Assembly (NCBI RefSeq): GCF_002893625.1
Contig: NZ_PKMZ01000017.1
Location: 1 to 33,711 of the forward strand
Length of the DNA stretch: 33,711 bases
Source: Mangrovicella endophytica
GTDB lineage: Bacteria; Pseudomonadota; Alphaproteobacteria; Rhizobiales; Rhizobiaceae
Direction of reading: 5' to 3'
Shown in pieces: positions 23,850 to 32,204 of the stretch (within the stretch, counting starts at the first letter, position 1; each line of letters starts with the position of its first letter). The position numbers were made by a program, and so were the translations under genes. The notes under the pieces are model-generated. The model was not told the DNA's origin and did not search any database. It saw only the letters and a program-made list of their open reading frames with translations.

Positions 23850-24680
23850 ATGACACAGTCCCCCACCATCACCCTCAATGACGGGCACACCATGCCGCAG
23901 CTCGGCTTCGGCGTCTGGCAGATCGACGACGCCGGCGCCGAAACGGCGGTCAGCGAGGCGCTGAGGGTCGGCTACCGCTCGATCGACAGCGCCGCCATCT
24001 ACGGCAACGAGGCCGGCGTCGGCCGTGCCGTTGCCAACAGCGGGCTGAAGCGCGACGAGATCTTCGTCACCACCAAGGTGTTCAATCCCGACCAGGGCTA
24101 CGACAACACCATGCGGGCCTTCGACGAGAGCCTCGCCAAGCTGAAGCTCGATCATGTCGATCTCTATCTCATCCACTGGCCGGCGCCGAAGAAGGACCTC
24201 TATGTCGAGACTTGGAAGGCGCTGATCGCGATCCGCGACAGCGGCCGCTCCAAGTCGATCGGCGTCTCCAACTTCCAGCCGGCGCATCTGCAGCGGCTGA
24301 TCGACGAGACCGGCGTCGTGCCCGTCCTCAACCAGATCGAGCTGCATCCGCGCTTCCAGCAGAAGACGGTGCGCGCCTTCGACGAGACGCACGACATCGC
24401 GACCGAATCCTGGAGCCCGCTCGGCCGCGGTGCCCTCTTCGACGATCCCGTCATGACCGCGATCGCTGAGAAGCACGGCAAGAGCGTGCCGCAGATCGTC
24501 CTGCGCTGGCACCTCGACAACGGTCTGGTGGTGATCCCGAAGTCGGTCACCCCCTCGCGCATCGCGGAGAATTTCGACCTGTTCGACTTCAAGCTGGACG
24601 CCGATGACCTCGATCGCATCGAGGCGCTGGACGATCCGAACGGCCGGATCGGGCCGAACCCGGACACAGCGGACTTCTAA
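23850..24680 (+). CDS. Aldo/keto reductase (2,5-diketo-gluconate reductase-like, AKR5-type)
   Basis: NADPH-dependent oxidoreductase of 276 residues with a TIM-barrel pattern. The catalytic tetrad is visible: Asp46 (RSIDSAAIYGNE), Tyr51, Lys76 (FVTTKVFN) and His109 (YLIHWP). SIGVSNFQPAHL and the C-terminal VIPKSVTPSRIAENFDLFDF are typical of the DkgA/DkgB group. ATG 23850 follows GAGGAG at six bases; the frame is open another 69 codons but that part is Arg-rich and has no ribosome site. The 285 bases upstream contain no convincing gene. Physiological substrate unknown, commonly methylglyoxal or keto-sugars. Confidence 0.93.
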   Translation: MTQSPTITLNDGHTMPQLGFGVWQIDDAGAETAVSEALRVGYRSIDSAAIYGNEAGVGRAVANSGLKRDEIFVTTKVFNPDQGYDNTMRAFDESLAKLKLDHVDLYLIHWPAPKKDLYVETWKALIAIRDSGRSKSIGVSNFQPAHLQRLIDETGVVPVLNQIELHPRFQQKTVRAFDETHDIATESWSPLGRGALFDDPVMTAIAEKHGKSVPQIVLRWHLDNGLVVIPKSVTPSRIAENFDLFDFKLDADDLDRIEALDDPNGRIGPNPDTADF

Positions 24681-24716
24681 GCTCGGCGCGCGCCACCGGC
24701 GCGGCTTTCACCATCG

Positions 24717-24740
24717 CGATCCCGCCCGTCGGCGGGATCG
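24717..24740 (+). terminator. Hairpin after the aldo/keto reductase gene
   Basis: CGATCCCGCC and GGCGGGATCG form a perfect ten-base stem around a CGTC loop, 36 bases beyond the reductase stop. Only TTG follows, so it is a hairpin with a weak T-tail; it probably ends or protects the reductase mRNA before the small-protein gene. Confidence 0.5.
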
Positions 24741-24889
24741 TTGCCATCCGGTTAAGCCGCAGCGTCGGCCACGCTGTTGTGATGCCTCTCGTCCCTGCGC
24801 TCCGTGCATGCCTCGCCTGCAATAATCCCATCTGCAAAGCACAGGCGAAAGTAACGATATTGCTGGTGTCCACAAAGGAGGTGGGAGCC

Positions 24890-25033
24890 ATGCAAATTCG
24901 TCAATTCTTCAAGACCGTCGCATCTGCCAGCCGCGTTGCCGCTGCCGTCGAGGCCAACCGTCGCCCGAACCGCGCCGACCTGCGCACGCTCGGCATCGCC
25001 GAAGACGCCTTCTCCGGCATCAACCTGCGCTAA
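24890..25033 (+). CDS. Very small basic protein (47 residues)
   Basis: Short gene with AAAGGAGGT, an essentially ideal ribosome site, ten to eighteen bases before ATG 24890. The product begins MQIRQFFKTVASASRVAAA and ends AEDAFSGINLR, with a central NRRPNRADLRTLGI segment. It resembles the short DUF1127/YjiS-like Arg-rich proteins abundant in alphaproteobacteria, especially the ADLRTLGI motif, although it is not a typical member. The strong ribosome site and the strong terminator at 25152 suggest high expression as an independent unit. Function unknown; relatives of DUF1127 affect RNA turnover and phosphate metabolism in Agrobacterium. Confidence 0.7.
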   Translation: MQIRQFFKTVASASRVAAAVEANRRPNRADLRTLGIAEDAFSGINLR

Positions 25034-25151
25034 ATCGCGACGGCCGGTCAGCGGCCGCTGCGGGTTCTCTCATCCGCCGACGCGGCATGCCGAGAACGCC
25101 GCCCATCGCCAGCGGGCGCCAAGCCGCCTGTGCTGGACGATGGCTCCAAAC

Positions 25152-25177
25152 GCCGCCCGATCCCGGGCGGCTTTTTT
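25152..25177 (+). terminator. Strong rho-independent terminator
   Basis: GCCGCCCG and CGGGCGGC form an eight-base GC stem around ATCC, followed by six T. It lies 118 bases after the 47-residue protein gene and separates it from the convergent tctA gene. Confidence 0.9.
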
Positions 25178-25231
25178 ATTGCCGTTTTGCACTGCCCGCT
25201 CGCCGTCTCTTAAGGCCTCGAGCAAGGAGCG

Positions 25232-26749
25232 TCAGTCTTCGTCGCTGGCGAGCTGCGCCAGCACCTGGCCGCGTCCGCGCATGCGCAGGATGATCGGCAG
25301 CACCAGGGCGATCAGCGCCACCGTCAGGAGCGTGATCGAGATCGGCGAGGCGACGAGGGTCGTCAGGTCGCCACGGCTGATCTGCAGCGCCCGCCGCAGC
25401 TGTGTTTCCGCCATCGGCCCGAGGATCAGCCCCACCACCACCGGCGCGATCGGGAAGCCGAAGCGCCGCAGCATGTAGCCGAGCAGGCCGAAGACCAGCA
25501 GCGCTCCGAGCTCGAAGGGCGAGGGATTGGCGCCGATCGTGCCGAGCGTCGCGAAGACGAGGATGCCGGCATAAAGCCACGGCCGCGGGATCGTCAGCAG
25601 CTTCACCCACAGGCCGACCAGCGGCAGGTTGAGCACCAGCAGCATGAAGTTGGCGACCAAGAGGCTGGCGATCAGGCCCCAGACGAGCTGCGGGTTGGAG
25701 GTGAAGAGCAGCGGGCCCGGCTGCAGGCCGAACTGCTGGAAGCCGGCGAGCATGATCGCGGCGGTCGCGGAGGTCGGCAGGCCAAGCGTCAGGAGCGGCA
25801 CCAGCGTGCCCGCGGCGGACGCGTTGTTGGCCGCTTCCGGCCCGGCGACGCCCTCGATCGCGCCCTTGCCGAACTCTTCCGGATGCTTGGTCAGCGCCTT
25901 CTCGGTGGAGTAGGACAGGAAGGTGCCGATCTCGGCGCCGCCGGCCGGCATGGCGCCGATCGGAAAGCCGATAGCGGTGCCGCGCAGCCAGGCCTTCCAG
26001 GATCGTTTCCAGTCACTCGCCGTCATCCAGACGGAGCCCTTCACGGCCTCGATCGTGTCGGGCGCCCGCTTGCCTGCGGCGGCGACCGAGAGCGCCTCGC
26101 CGACGGCGAACAGCGCCACCGCCAGCGTCGTCACCTCGATACCGTCGGTGAGCTCACGCAGCCCGAAGGTCAGCCGCGACTGGCCGGTCTGCTGGTCGAG
26201 CCCGATCAGGCCGATGGTGAGGCCGATCATCAGCGCGGTGAGCCCGCGCAGCGTCGAGTCGCCGAAGGCGGCGGACACGGTGACGAAGGCGAGCACCATC
26301 AGCGCGAAATAGTCGGCCGGCGAGAACTTGATCGCGAAGGCCACGACATAGGGCGCCAGGAAGGCGAGCAGCAGCGTCGCGATCAGGCCGGCGACGAAGG
26401 AGCCGATGGCCGCGGTGGCGAGCGCCGGCCCGCCGCGCCCGGCCCGGGCCATCTTGTTGCCCTCGAGCGCGGTGACGATCGAGGCGCTCTCACCCGGCGT
26501 GTTGAGGAGGATCGACGTCGTCGAGCCGCCGTACATGCCGCCATAGTAGATGCCGGCGAACATGATCAGCGAGCCTGAAGGGTCGAGGCGGTAGGTCACC
26601 GGCAGCAGCAGTGCCACGGTCAGCGCCGGGCCGATGCCGGGCAGCACGCCGACAATCGTGCCGAGCGTCACGCCGATGAGCGCGTAGAGCAGGTTCATCG
26701 GCTGCATGGCGACGAGGAGGCCCTGCGCCAGGAGATCAAACGTATTCAA
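25232..26749 (-). CDS. tctA: Tripartite tricarboxylate transporter, large permease TctA
   Basis: Inner-membrane protein of 505 residues with about twelve transmembrane segments. The TctA hallmarks are an early [21 protein letters not shown], then [19 protein letters not shown], and later a second copy of the Pro/Gly-rich pattern, [18 protein letters not shown]. It moves a carboxylate (citrate or similar acid) across the membrane using an ion gradient, together with TctB and the periplasmic TctC. The start fits the family length only with TTG at 26749; the first ATG would be at 26707 and would remove the conserved N-terminal segment. It follows tctB by 25 bases. The stop faces the terminator of the small gene. 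Confidence 0.93.
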   Translation of the reverse strand: MNTFDLLAQGLLVAMQPMNLLYALIGVTLGTIVGVLPGIGPALTVALLLPVTYRLDPSGSLIMFAGIYYGGMYGGSTTSILLNTPGESASIVTALEGNKMARAGRGGPALATAAIGSFVAGLIATLLLAFLAPYVVAFAIKFSPADYFALMVLAFVTVSAAFGDSTLRGLTALMIGLTIGLIGLDQQTGQSRLTFGLRELTDGIEVTTLAVALFAVGEALSVAAAGKRAPDTIEAVKGSVWMTASDWKRSWKAWLRGTAIGFPIGAMPAGGAEIGTFLSYSTEKALTKHPEEFGKGAIEGVAGPEAANNASAAGTLVPLLTLGLPTSATAAIMLAGFQQFGLQPGPLLFTSNPQLVWGLIASLLVANFMLLVLNLPLVGLWVKLLTIPRPWLYAGILVFATLGTIGANPSPFELGALLVFGLLGYMLRRFGFPIAPVVVGLILGPMAETQLRRALQISRGDLTTLVASPISITLLTVALIALVLPIILRMRGRGQVLAQLASDED

Positions 26750-26774
26750 CGGCGCACTCGCGGGTCGGACGAGG

Positions 26775-27278
26775 TCAGGGGATCAGGCGTTCCAGCGGTC
26801 CTGCGGGCAGCGACAGCTGCAAGAGGCGCGTGAAGATCAGGAAGATCACGAAGGACAGGACGATGCCCGCCGGCACGGTCAGCCAGAGCGGGCCGCGGCC
26901 CATGCCCTTGGCGGTTGCTGCAAAGAGCAGGCCGGTCGCGATGGAGAAGCCGGCCGTGCGCAGCAGCGCCAGCTGCAGCAGGAGGCCGCCGACGATCCAG
27001 AGCACCGGCGCGATCTCGTCATGGTCGCGCTCGGGGAAGCTGTTGCGGAAGGCCGCGATGAACGTGCCGATCGACAGGATGAGGAGCGCCCCGCCGACAA
27101 AGGCCGGGAAGGCCGTGGGCCCCAGACCATAGGCGACCGAGCGCGCCGAGACGCTCCAGGCGGCGTAGCCCACGACGCCCGACAGGATCAGCAGGAGCAC
27201 CGCGATGGCGAGCACCGCCCGGTCGGGGCGGCGCTCCTTCTCGTTCAGCCTTGCGGGCGAGGCTTCCGTCGGTGTCAT
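26775..27278 (-). CDS. tctB: Tripartite tricarboxylate transporter, small permease TctB
   Basis: Inner-membrane protein of 167 residues with four hydrophobic segments ([76 protein letters not shown]). The [13 protein letters not shown] loop is typical of TctB. The start ATG overlaps the tctC stop by four bases (ATGA), so translation is coupled. Poorly conserved as a family; the call depends on topology and its place between tctC and tctA. Confidence 0.9.
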   Translation of the reverse strand: MTPTEASPARLNEKERRPDRAVLAIAVLLLILSGVVGYAAWSVSARSVAYGLGPTAFPAFVGGALLILSIGTFIAAFRNSFPERDHDEIAPVLWIVGGLLLQLALLRTAGFSIATGLLFAATAKGMGRGPLWLTVPAGIVLSFVIFLIFTRLLQLSLPAGPLERLIP

Positions 27279-28219
27279 TGCACCAGGCCGATGTCTTTCA
27301 GGATCGTCGACGTCGCCGCGATGTCCTTGTCGAGCTGCGCCTTGAAGGCGTCGCCGGCGAGGTAGGTGTCGGCCCAGCCGCGGGTCTTCAGCAGTTCCTG
27401 CCACTTGGCCGACTTCACCATCTTCTCGATGTCGGCGTTGATGGCGGCTTCCTGCTCGGCCGTGATGCCGGGAGCGGCCGCGACCATGCGCCAGTTCTGG
27501 ATCTCGACGTCGACGCCGGATTCCTTCAGCGTCGGCGCGTCGACGCCCTCGATGCGCTGCGGCGCGGAGACGGCGAGAAGCCGCAGCCCGCCCGAAGCGA
27601 CCTGCGATTCGAACTCGCTGGTCGAGGAGATGCCGGCCGTGACCTGGCCGCCGAGGATCGCCGCCAGTGCCTCGCCGCCGCCGGAGAAGGCGACATAGTT
27701 GATCTTGGTCGGGTCGACGCCGAGCGCCTTGGCGATCAGGCCGGTGGCGATCTGGTCGGTGCCGCCGGCCGAGCCGCCGCCCCAGGACACGCTGCCCGGA
27801 TCTGCCTTCAGCTTGGCGACGAGGTCGGCCAGTGTCTTGATCTCGCTGTCGGCGGGAACGACGATCGCCTCGTATTCGCCGGTCAGGCGGGCGATCGGCG
27901 TCACGTCCTTCAGGGTCACCGGCGAATTGTTGGTCAGGATCGCGCCAACCATGACATAGCCGCCGACGATCAGCGCATTGGCGTTGCCGCTGGAATCGTT
28001 GACGAACTGCGCGAGGCCGATCGTGCCGCCGGCGCCGGGGACATTGGTGACCTGGACGCTGGAGGAGATCTTCTCCGTCTGCAGCGCATCCTGCATGGCG
28101 CGGGCCGTCTGGTCCCAGCCGCCGCCGGGCGCCGCCGGCGCGATGATCGAGTAATCGGCCGCTACGGCCGGAGCGGAGAGCGCAGCCATGATGGCGGCGG
28201 CGTAGATGAACGGTCGCAT
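27275..28219 (-). CDS. tctC: Tripartite tricarboxylate transporter substrate-binding protein TctC
   Basis: Periplasmic binding protein of 314 residues with a Sec signal peptide (cleavage near residue 21, AVA-AD). The mature protein begins [20 protein letters not shown], the typical ligand-loop pattern of TctC/BugD proteins, and has [11 protein letters not shown] and [19 protein letters not shown] 28219 has GGGAGG five bases upstream. First gene of the tctCBA operon. Ligand unknown; the family binds citrate, aromatic acids, aspartate or nicotinate among others. No TctDE two-component pair is nearby; a GntR-like operator lies just upstream. Confidence 0.93.
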   Translation of the reverse strand: MRPFIYAAAIMAALSAPAVAADYSIIAPAAPGGGWDQTARAMQDALQTEKISSSVQVTNVPGAGGTIGLAQFVNDSSGNANALIVGGYVMVGAILTNNSPVTLKDVTPIARLTGEYEAIVVPADSEIKTLADLVAKLKADPGSVSWGGGSAGGTDQIATGLIAKALGVDPTKINYVAFSGGGEALAAILGGQVTAGISSTSEFESQVASGGLRLLAVSAPQRIEGVDAPTLKESGVDVEIQNWRMVAAAPGITAEQEAAINADIEKMVKSAKWQELLKTRGWADTYLAGDAFKAQLDKDIAATSTILKDIGLVQ

Positions 28220-28240
28220 CGATCCTCCCAATAAATCCGT

Positions 28241-28251
28241 CGGTCTGACAA
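28241..28251 (-). promoter_or_regulatory. Putative GntR (FCD/FadR-type) operator before tctC
   Basis: The minus-strand TTGTCAGACCG matches the TNGTNNNACNA operator form of FCD-subfamily GntR regulators except for the last base and is nearly palindromic around the centre (plus strand CGGTCTGACAA). It lies 22 bases upstream of the tctC start, where a repressor would block the transcript. No GntR gene is in the window. Confidence 0.4.
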
Positions 28252-28407
28252 TTTGTGCGGTTCTAGGCGATAGCAGCCAGTGCGCCCGAAGAAAAGCGCC
28301 AGTCGCGGCACGGTCCGACGCGATCGGATCTTCACCATCCAAGGTTATCGGGCACTCTGAATTACCCGTTCGCATGGGGTGGCGGATCGCCACGGCGCGC
28401 GGAGATG

Positions 28408-29322
28408 CTACTGCGGCATGAGCGGCAGCGTCGAAACGCGCGCACCGCCCTGTGCCAGACTGGCCTCCGCGGCAGCAAGGATCGCCACCACGTCGCGGGC
28501 AAAGCGAATGTCGCAACGGTGGTCCCGCGAGCCGGTCTCAATGAGGTGGACGAGCTCGGCGGCCGCGGACCGGTAGGTCGCCAGCCGGTCATAGCTGTAG
28601 CGTTCGAGAACCGGACCATCCGGCCCGAAGTCGTAGCGTTCCTCCCCGGCCTCGCGCGGCACGCTGAGGTTCAGCCGCAGGCGCGCGGTGCCGCCACCCG
28701 CGTGAACGAGATCCACGATGATCTCGCCGCCTTCGTCTGCCGCCGCAACGCTCGCGACCGGCCCCAGCACCGGCACCAGCACCGACAGCGCATGTGGGCC
28801 GAGATCGCGCAGCACCCCGTGCTCGGCGAGCCGCCAAGCGGACGCCGCATAGGGGCTGCCTGGCAAGAGGGCCGAGCCGCGAAAGGTGACGTCGCAGCGT
28901 TGCGGGCGCGCCGCGACCGCTTCGGCGATGAAGGCCTCGACGGCCGGGATGAAGCGGCGGGTGAAGAAGGAGACGGTCGCAAGGTCCCGCGCCTGCGTCA
29001 GCTTCGTCAGACGGTCGGCATCGGCGAGCTTCGTTGCCAGCGGCTTCTCGAGGAGAAGATGCTTGCCGGCCTCGGCGGCCCTGATGGCGAGGCCGACCTG
29101 CACGTCCGGCGGGACGGCGAAGGCCAGCGCATCGACCGCCGGCAGCAGCGCCTCAAAATCCGTGAAGGCGGCGATAGTGAACTCGGAGGCCAGCGCCTCC
29201 ACCGTCGCCGGCGTGCGGCCATGAACGCCGACGAGCTCCACCCCCGGCAGGGTTTTGAGGCCCGGCAGATGGATCGTCCGCGCCCAGTGCCCGGTTCCAC
29301 AGACGGCGATGCGCAGCGTCAT
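28408..29322 (-). CDS. Gfo/Idh/MocA family oxidoreductase
   Basis: NAD(P)-dependent oxidoreductase of 304 residues. The N-terminal Rossmann domain starts RIAVCGTGHWARTIHLPGL, and the family-defining LLLEKPLAT carries the catalytic Lys at 93. The C-terminal alpha/beta domain (about 120-304) contains WRLAEHGVLRDLGPHAL, where the GPH segment usually lines the sugar site. These enzymes oxidise sugars, inositols or related alcohols. ATG 29322 follows GGAGAGGG at seven bases. It lies upstream of tctCBA on the same strand but separated by 188 bases with the GntR-like site, so probably a different unit. Confidence 0.9.
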   Translation of the reverse strand: MTLRIAVCGTGHWARTIHLPGLKTLPGVELVGVHGRTPATVEALASEFTIAAFTDFEALLPAVDALAFAVPPDVQVGLAIRAAEAGKHLLLEKPLATKLADADRLTKLTQARDLATVSFFTRRFIPAVEAFIAEAVAARPQRCDVTFRGSALLPGSPYAASAWRLAEHGVLRDLGPHALSVLVPVLGPVASVAAADEGGEIIVDLVHAGGGTARLRLNLSVPREAGEERYDFGPDGPVLERYSYDRLATYRSAAAELVHLIETGSRDHRCDIRFARDVVAILAAAEASLAQGGARVSTLPLMPQ

Positions 29323-29445
29323 TGGCAATCCCTCTCCCCAGCCGCAACGGCGCCGGTATGGCGCCCGAAGCAGCGGACGAGCTAGCGATTCTCGCCGTGG
29401 AGAGGCAAGCGCCCTCGCTGCATTGCGCAGGCGAACGGCGCTCGC

Positions 29446-29895
29446 TCAGCCGGCCGGCAACTCCAGCGGCCCGCCCATCGACCAGCTGACGCCGTAGGGA
29501 TCGCGCAGCACGCCGTAGCGCTCGCCCCAGAACATCGGCTGCAGCGGCGTCACCACGGTGAGACCGGCCGCGACGGCGCGGTCCCACCACACGTCGACCT
29601 CCTCCAGCTGCATATGCAGCGTGATCGCCTGCGGCGGCACCGGATTGTGGCCGTACTCCGGATAGAAGTCGCTCAGCATCACCGACCCGCCATTGATGAC
29701 GAGGTGGATGTGCATGCTGCGGCCTTTGTCGTCCGGCGGATAGGTGAACACCGTCTCGGCCCCGAACGCGCGCCCGTAGAGCGCGGCCGCGGCCAGAGCG
29801 CCTTCGACGTTGAGGTAGGGCGCGACGCCGCCCAGCACCCTCGGTCTGGTCTTCGGCGTGGGGTTGGCGGGATCGGCGGCAGCATCCGTCGGCAT
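29446..29895 (-). CDS. VOC family protein, PhnB/glyoxalase-like
   Basis: Cytoplasmic protein of 149 residues with the paired beta-alpha-beta-beta-beta units of the vicinal oxygen chelate fold. GGVAPYLNVEGALAAAALYG, HIHLVINGGSVMLSDFYPEY and VLRDPYGVSWSM are the usual PhnB (SnoaL-unlike, glyoxalase_6-type) signposts. ATG 29895 follows GGAGG at seven bases; the longer frame upstream would overlap the divergent VOC gene and is rejected. Substrate unknown. Confidence 0.88.
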   Translation of the reverse strand: MPTDAAADPANPTPKTRPRVLGGVAPYLNVEGALAAAALYGRAFGAETVFTYPPDDKGRSMHIHLVINGGSVMLSDFYPEYGHNPVPPQAITLHMQLEEVDVWWDRAVAAGLTVVTPLQPMFWGERYGVLRDPYGVSWSMGGPLELPAG

Positions 29896-30016
29896 CGCGG
29901 TCCTCCCTGCGGCGGCGGGGCCGTTCGGCGCCTGGCCGCGCGTCGCCTGATGCAGGATGCCCTGAGGTGTTGTAGTCTGCAACGTGAACGCGCAGGACAC
30001 TGGGGGACCCGATTCC

Positions 30017-30400
30017 ATGATCGACCATATGAGCTTGCCGGTCGCCGATCTCGCTCGCTCTCGAGCCTTCTATGCCGCGGCGCTGAAGCCGCTCGGCATA
30101 AGCCTCGTCATGGAGGTGACGGCGGCGGAGACCGGCGATAAGGCCCATCTCGGCTTCGGCACCGGCAAGCCGGTGCTATGGCTGACGGACGGCAGCACGC
30201 CGGCGAGCGGCGTCCACGTGGCCCTGACGGCCGATAATCGTGCCGCGGTGGATGCTTTCCATGCCGCCGCGCTCGGCGCCGGCGGGCGCGACAACGGCGC
30301 GCCGGGGCTGCGCCCGTATTACCACCCGAACTATTATGCCGCCTTCGTCTACGATCCCGACGGCAACAATATCGAGGCCGTATGCCACACGCCGCATTAG
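30017..30400 (+). CDS. VOC family (glyoxalase/bleomycin resistance-like) protein
   Basis: Protein of 127 residues beginning IDHMSLPVADLARSRAFYAAAL, the classic first strand and helix of short VOC proteins, and ending YYHPNYYAAFVYDPDGNNIEA, where the last Glu is the usual metal ligand (His in DHMSL being the first). It may act as a small lyase or dioxygenase-like enzyme. ATG 30017 has GGGGGA nine bases upstream; a GTG at 29984 is an alternative. It is divergent from the other VOC gene with 121 bases between them. Confidence 0.88.
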   Translation: MIDHMSLPVADLARSRAFYAAALKPLGISLVMEVTAAETGDKAHLGFGTGKPVLWLTDGSTPASGVHVALTADNRAAVDAFHAAALGAGGRDNGAPGLRPYYHPNYYAAFVYDPDGNNIEAVCHTPH

Positions 30401-30456
30401 TCCGGCCCATGCGGAATTCCGACATCCCGGCGCCCCCGGCCGGACCGTTCTGATCG

Positions 30457-31377
30457 ATGGCGGACAGCTTCGCCGTCGCGGCGGCCGACGGCGTTCCGAT
30501 CGTCGGGCTCGTTCACCGGCCCGCCGCGGGCACGCCACGCGCCGTCGTGGTGATCAGCGCCGCGACATCCGTCCAGAGCCGCTATTATGGCCGCTTCGCC
30601 GCCTATCTCGCGGATCGGGGCTTCGCCGTCGTCACCTACGACTATCGCGGCATCGGATTGTCGAAGCCGCAGCGGCTGCGCGGCTTCGCGGCCGGCTGGC
30701 TTGATTGGGGGCGGCTCGACCTCGACGCGGTGCTCGGCCATGTCGCGGCGGCCTTTCCGGGCCGCGCCGTGGCGGCGGTCGGCCACAGCATCGGCGGCTT
30801 CGTCACCGGCCTGTCGCCCCGCTCCGGGCAGTTCACCCGCATCGTCACCGTCGGCGCGCAGTTCGCCCGCTGGCGGGACTATCATCCACGGCATCGCCAC
30901 CGCATGCTTGCCAAGTGGCACCTCGCCATGCCGCTCCTGACGCGGGCTTTCGGCTATTTCCCGGGGAGCCGGCTCGGCTGGATGGAGGATACGCCGGCCG
31001 GCGTCGTGCGCGACTGGAGCGGGTTTGGTCGTGGGTTCGAGACCTCGCTCGATCGGCCGGATGCCCTCGGTTCGACGCCGCGTCAGGCGCTGGCCGCCGT
31101 CACGGCGCCCATCCTCGCGATCGGCCTTGATGACGACCCGTTCGGCACGGTCCCGGCTATTGAGCGGCTGCTCGCCCTCTACCCGGCCGCGCCGTCGACG
31201 CATCTGCGCATCGATCCGGCCGATATCGGCGCGGCCGAGATCGGTCACTTCGCTTTCTTCCACGACCGCTTCAAGGAAAGCCTCTGGCCGATCGCGGCGG
31301 CGTGGCTGGAGGGCGAGCCGCTGCCCGAGATCGGGCGCTTCGTCGCTGCTGCCGACAGACCGGCCGGTCGCCCGTGA
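30457..31377 (+). CDS. Alpha/beta hydrolase family protein
   Basis: Predicted serine hydrolase of 306 residues. The nucleophile elbow is AAVGHSIGGF (Ser111), preceded by FAVVTYDYRGIGLSKP, the usual strand and loop with an oxyanion-hole Tyr/Arg region. The acid is probably in GLDDDPF and the His in IGHFAFFH, as in the YheT/Dlh-unlike, uncharacterised UCP037442-type hydrolases. No signal peptide. The ribosome site is weak. It follows the VOC gene by 56 bases on the same strand and precedes the HAD gene by 84. Substrate unknown. Confidence 0.85.
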   Translation: MADSFAVAAADGVPIVGLVHRPAAGTPRAVVVISAATSVQSRYYGRFAAYLADRGFAVVTYDYRGIGLSKPQRLRGFAAGWLDWGRLDLDAVLGHVAAAFPGRAVAAVGHSIGGFVTGLSPRSGQFTRIVTVGAQFARWRDYHPRHRHRMLAKWHLAMPLLTRAFGYFPGSRLGWMEDTPAGVVRDWSGFGRGFETSLDRPDALGSTPRQALAAVTAPILAIGLDDDPFGTVPAIERLLALYPAAPSTHLRIDPADIGAAEIGHFAFFHDRFKESLWPIAAAWLEGEPLPEIGRFVAAADRPAGRP

Positions 31378-31461
31378 CGGCCGGGGTCGGCGCAGCGCGC
31401 GACGGCATGGCAGCCCTCCGAGACCTCGGCTAAGTTGCCGCCCCGATACCTAAAGGGGACG

Positions 31462-32163
31462 ATGGCGATGCCGATCCGGCTGGTCTGTCTCGATGCCGAC
31501 GACACGCTCTGGCACAACGAGACCTTCTTTCGCGAAGCCTTCCGGCGCTTTGGCGAGATCCTGTCGCCCTATGCCGCGGCGGAGGAGGCGACCCGCGTCC
31601 TCGACGCCGTGGAGCATCGCAACCTGCCGCTCTACGGCTACGGCGTGAAAGGCTTCGGCCTGTCGATGATCGAGGCCGCGACCGAGCTGGCCGGCCCGAA
31701 CCTCTCCTCCCACGCGGTCGCCGAGATCCTGGCGCTAGGCCGCGACATGATGCGCCATCCCGTCGAGATGCTGCCCGGCGTGCCGGGGGCGCTGGATCGC
31801 CTTGCCCGACAGGCGCAGCTCGTCCTCGTCACCAAGGGCGACCTCTTCCATCAGGAGACCAAGCTCGCCGCCTCCGGCCTTGGCGACCGTTTCACCGGCG
31901 TCGAGATCGTCAGCGACAAGCGCGCTGAGACCTATACTCGGGTTTTCGCCCGCTACGGCGCAGCGCCGGAGGCGGCGGTGATGGCCGGCAATTCGCTACG
32001 CTCCGACGTGCTGCCGGCGCTGGAGGCCGGCGCCTACGCCGCCTTCATCCCCTATGAGATCGTCTGGGCGCACGAAGCCGCGGAGGCGCCGACGCACCAT
32101 CCGCGCTATCGCGAGCTTCCCCGTCTCGATGCCTTGCCGGATTGGGTCGAGAGCATCGGCTGA
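31462..32163 (+). CDS. HAD family hydrolase
   Basis: Haloacid-dehalogenase-type phosphatase of 233 residues. Motif I is CLDADDTLWHNE (Asp11, Asp13), motif II is LVLVTKGD (Thr), motif III Lys is in VSDKRAETY and motif IV is MAGNSLRSDVLPALEAG (Asp pattern with a Ser/Asp). An alpha-helical cap fills about 18-95. Two in-frame ATGs are six bases apart (31462 and 31468) after AAAGGGG; the first is used. Probably a phosphate monoester phosphatase of unknown substrate. Confidence 0.88.
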   Translation: MAMPIRLVCLDADDTLWHNETFFREAFRRFGEILSPYAAAEEATRVLDAVEHRNLPLYGYGVKGFGLSMIEAATELAGPNLSSHAVAEILALGRDMMRHPVEMLPGVPGALDRLARQAQLVLVTKGDLFHQETKLAASGLGDRFTGVEIVSDKRAETYTRVFARYGAAPEAAVMAGNSLRSDVLPALEAGAYAAFIPYEIVWAHEAAEAPTHHPRYRELPRLDALPDWVESIG

Positions 32164-32204
32164 GCCGGCTGGCGCGAAACCCTGGCCAAGAGAGTGTTGT
32201 CACC

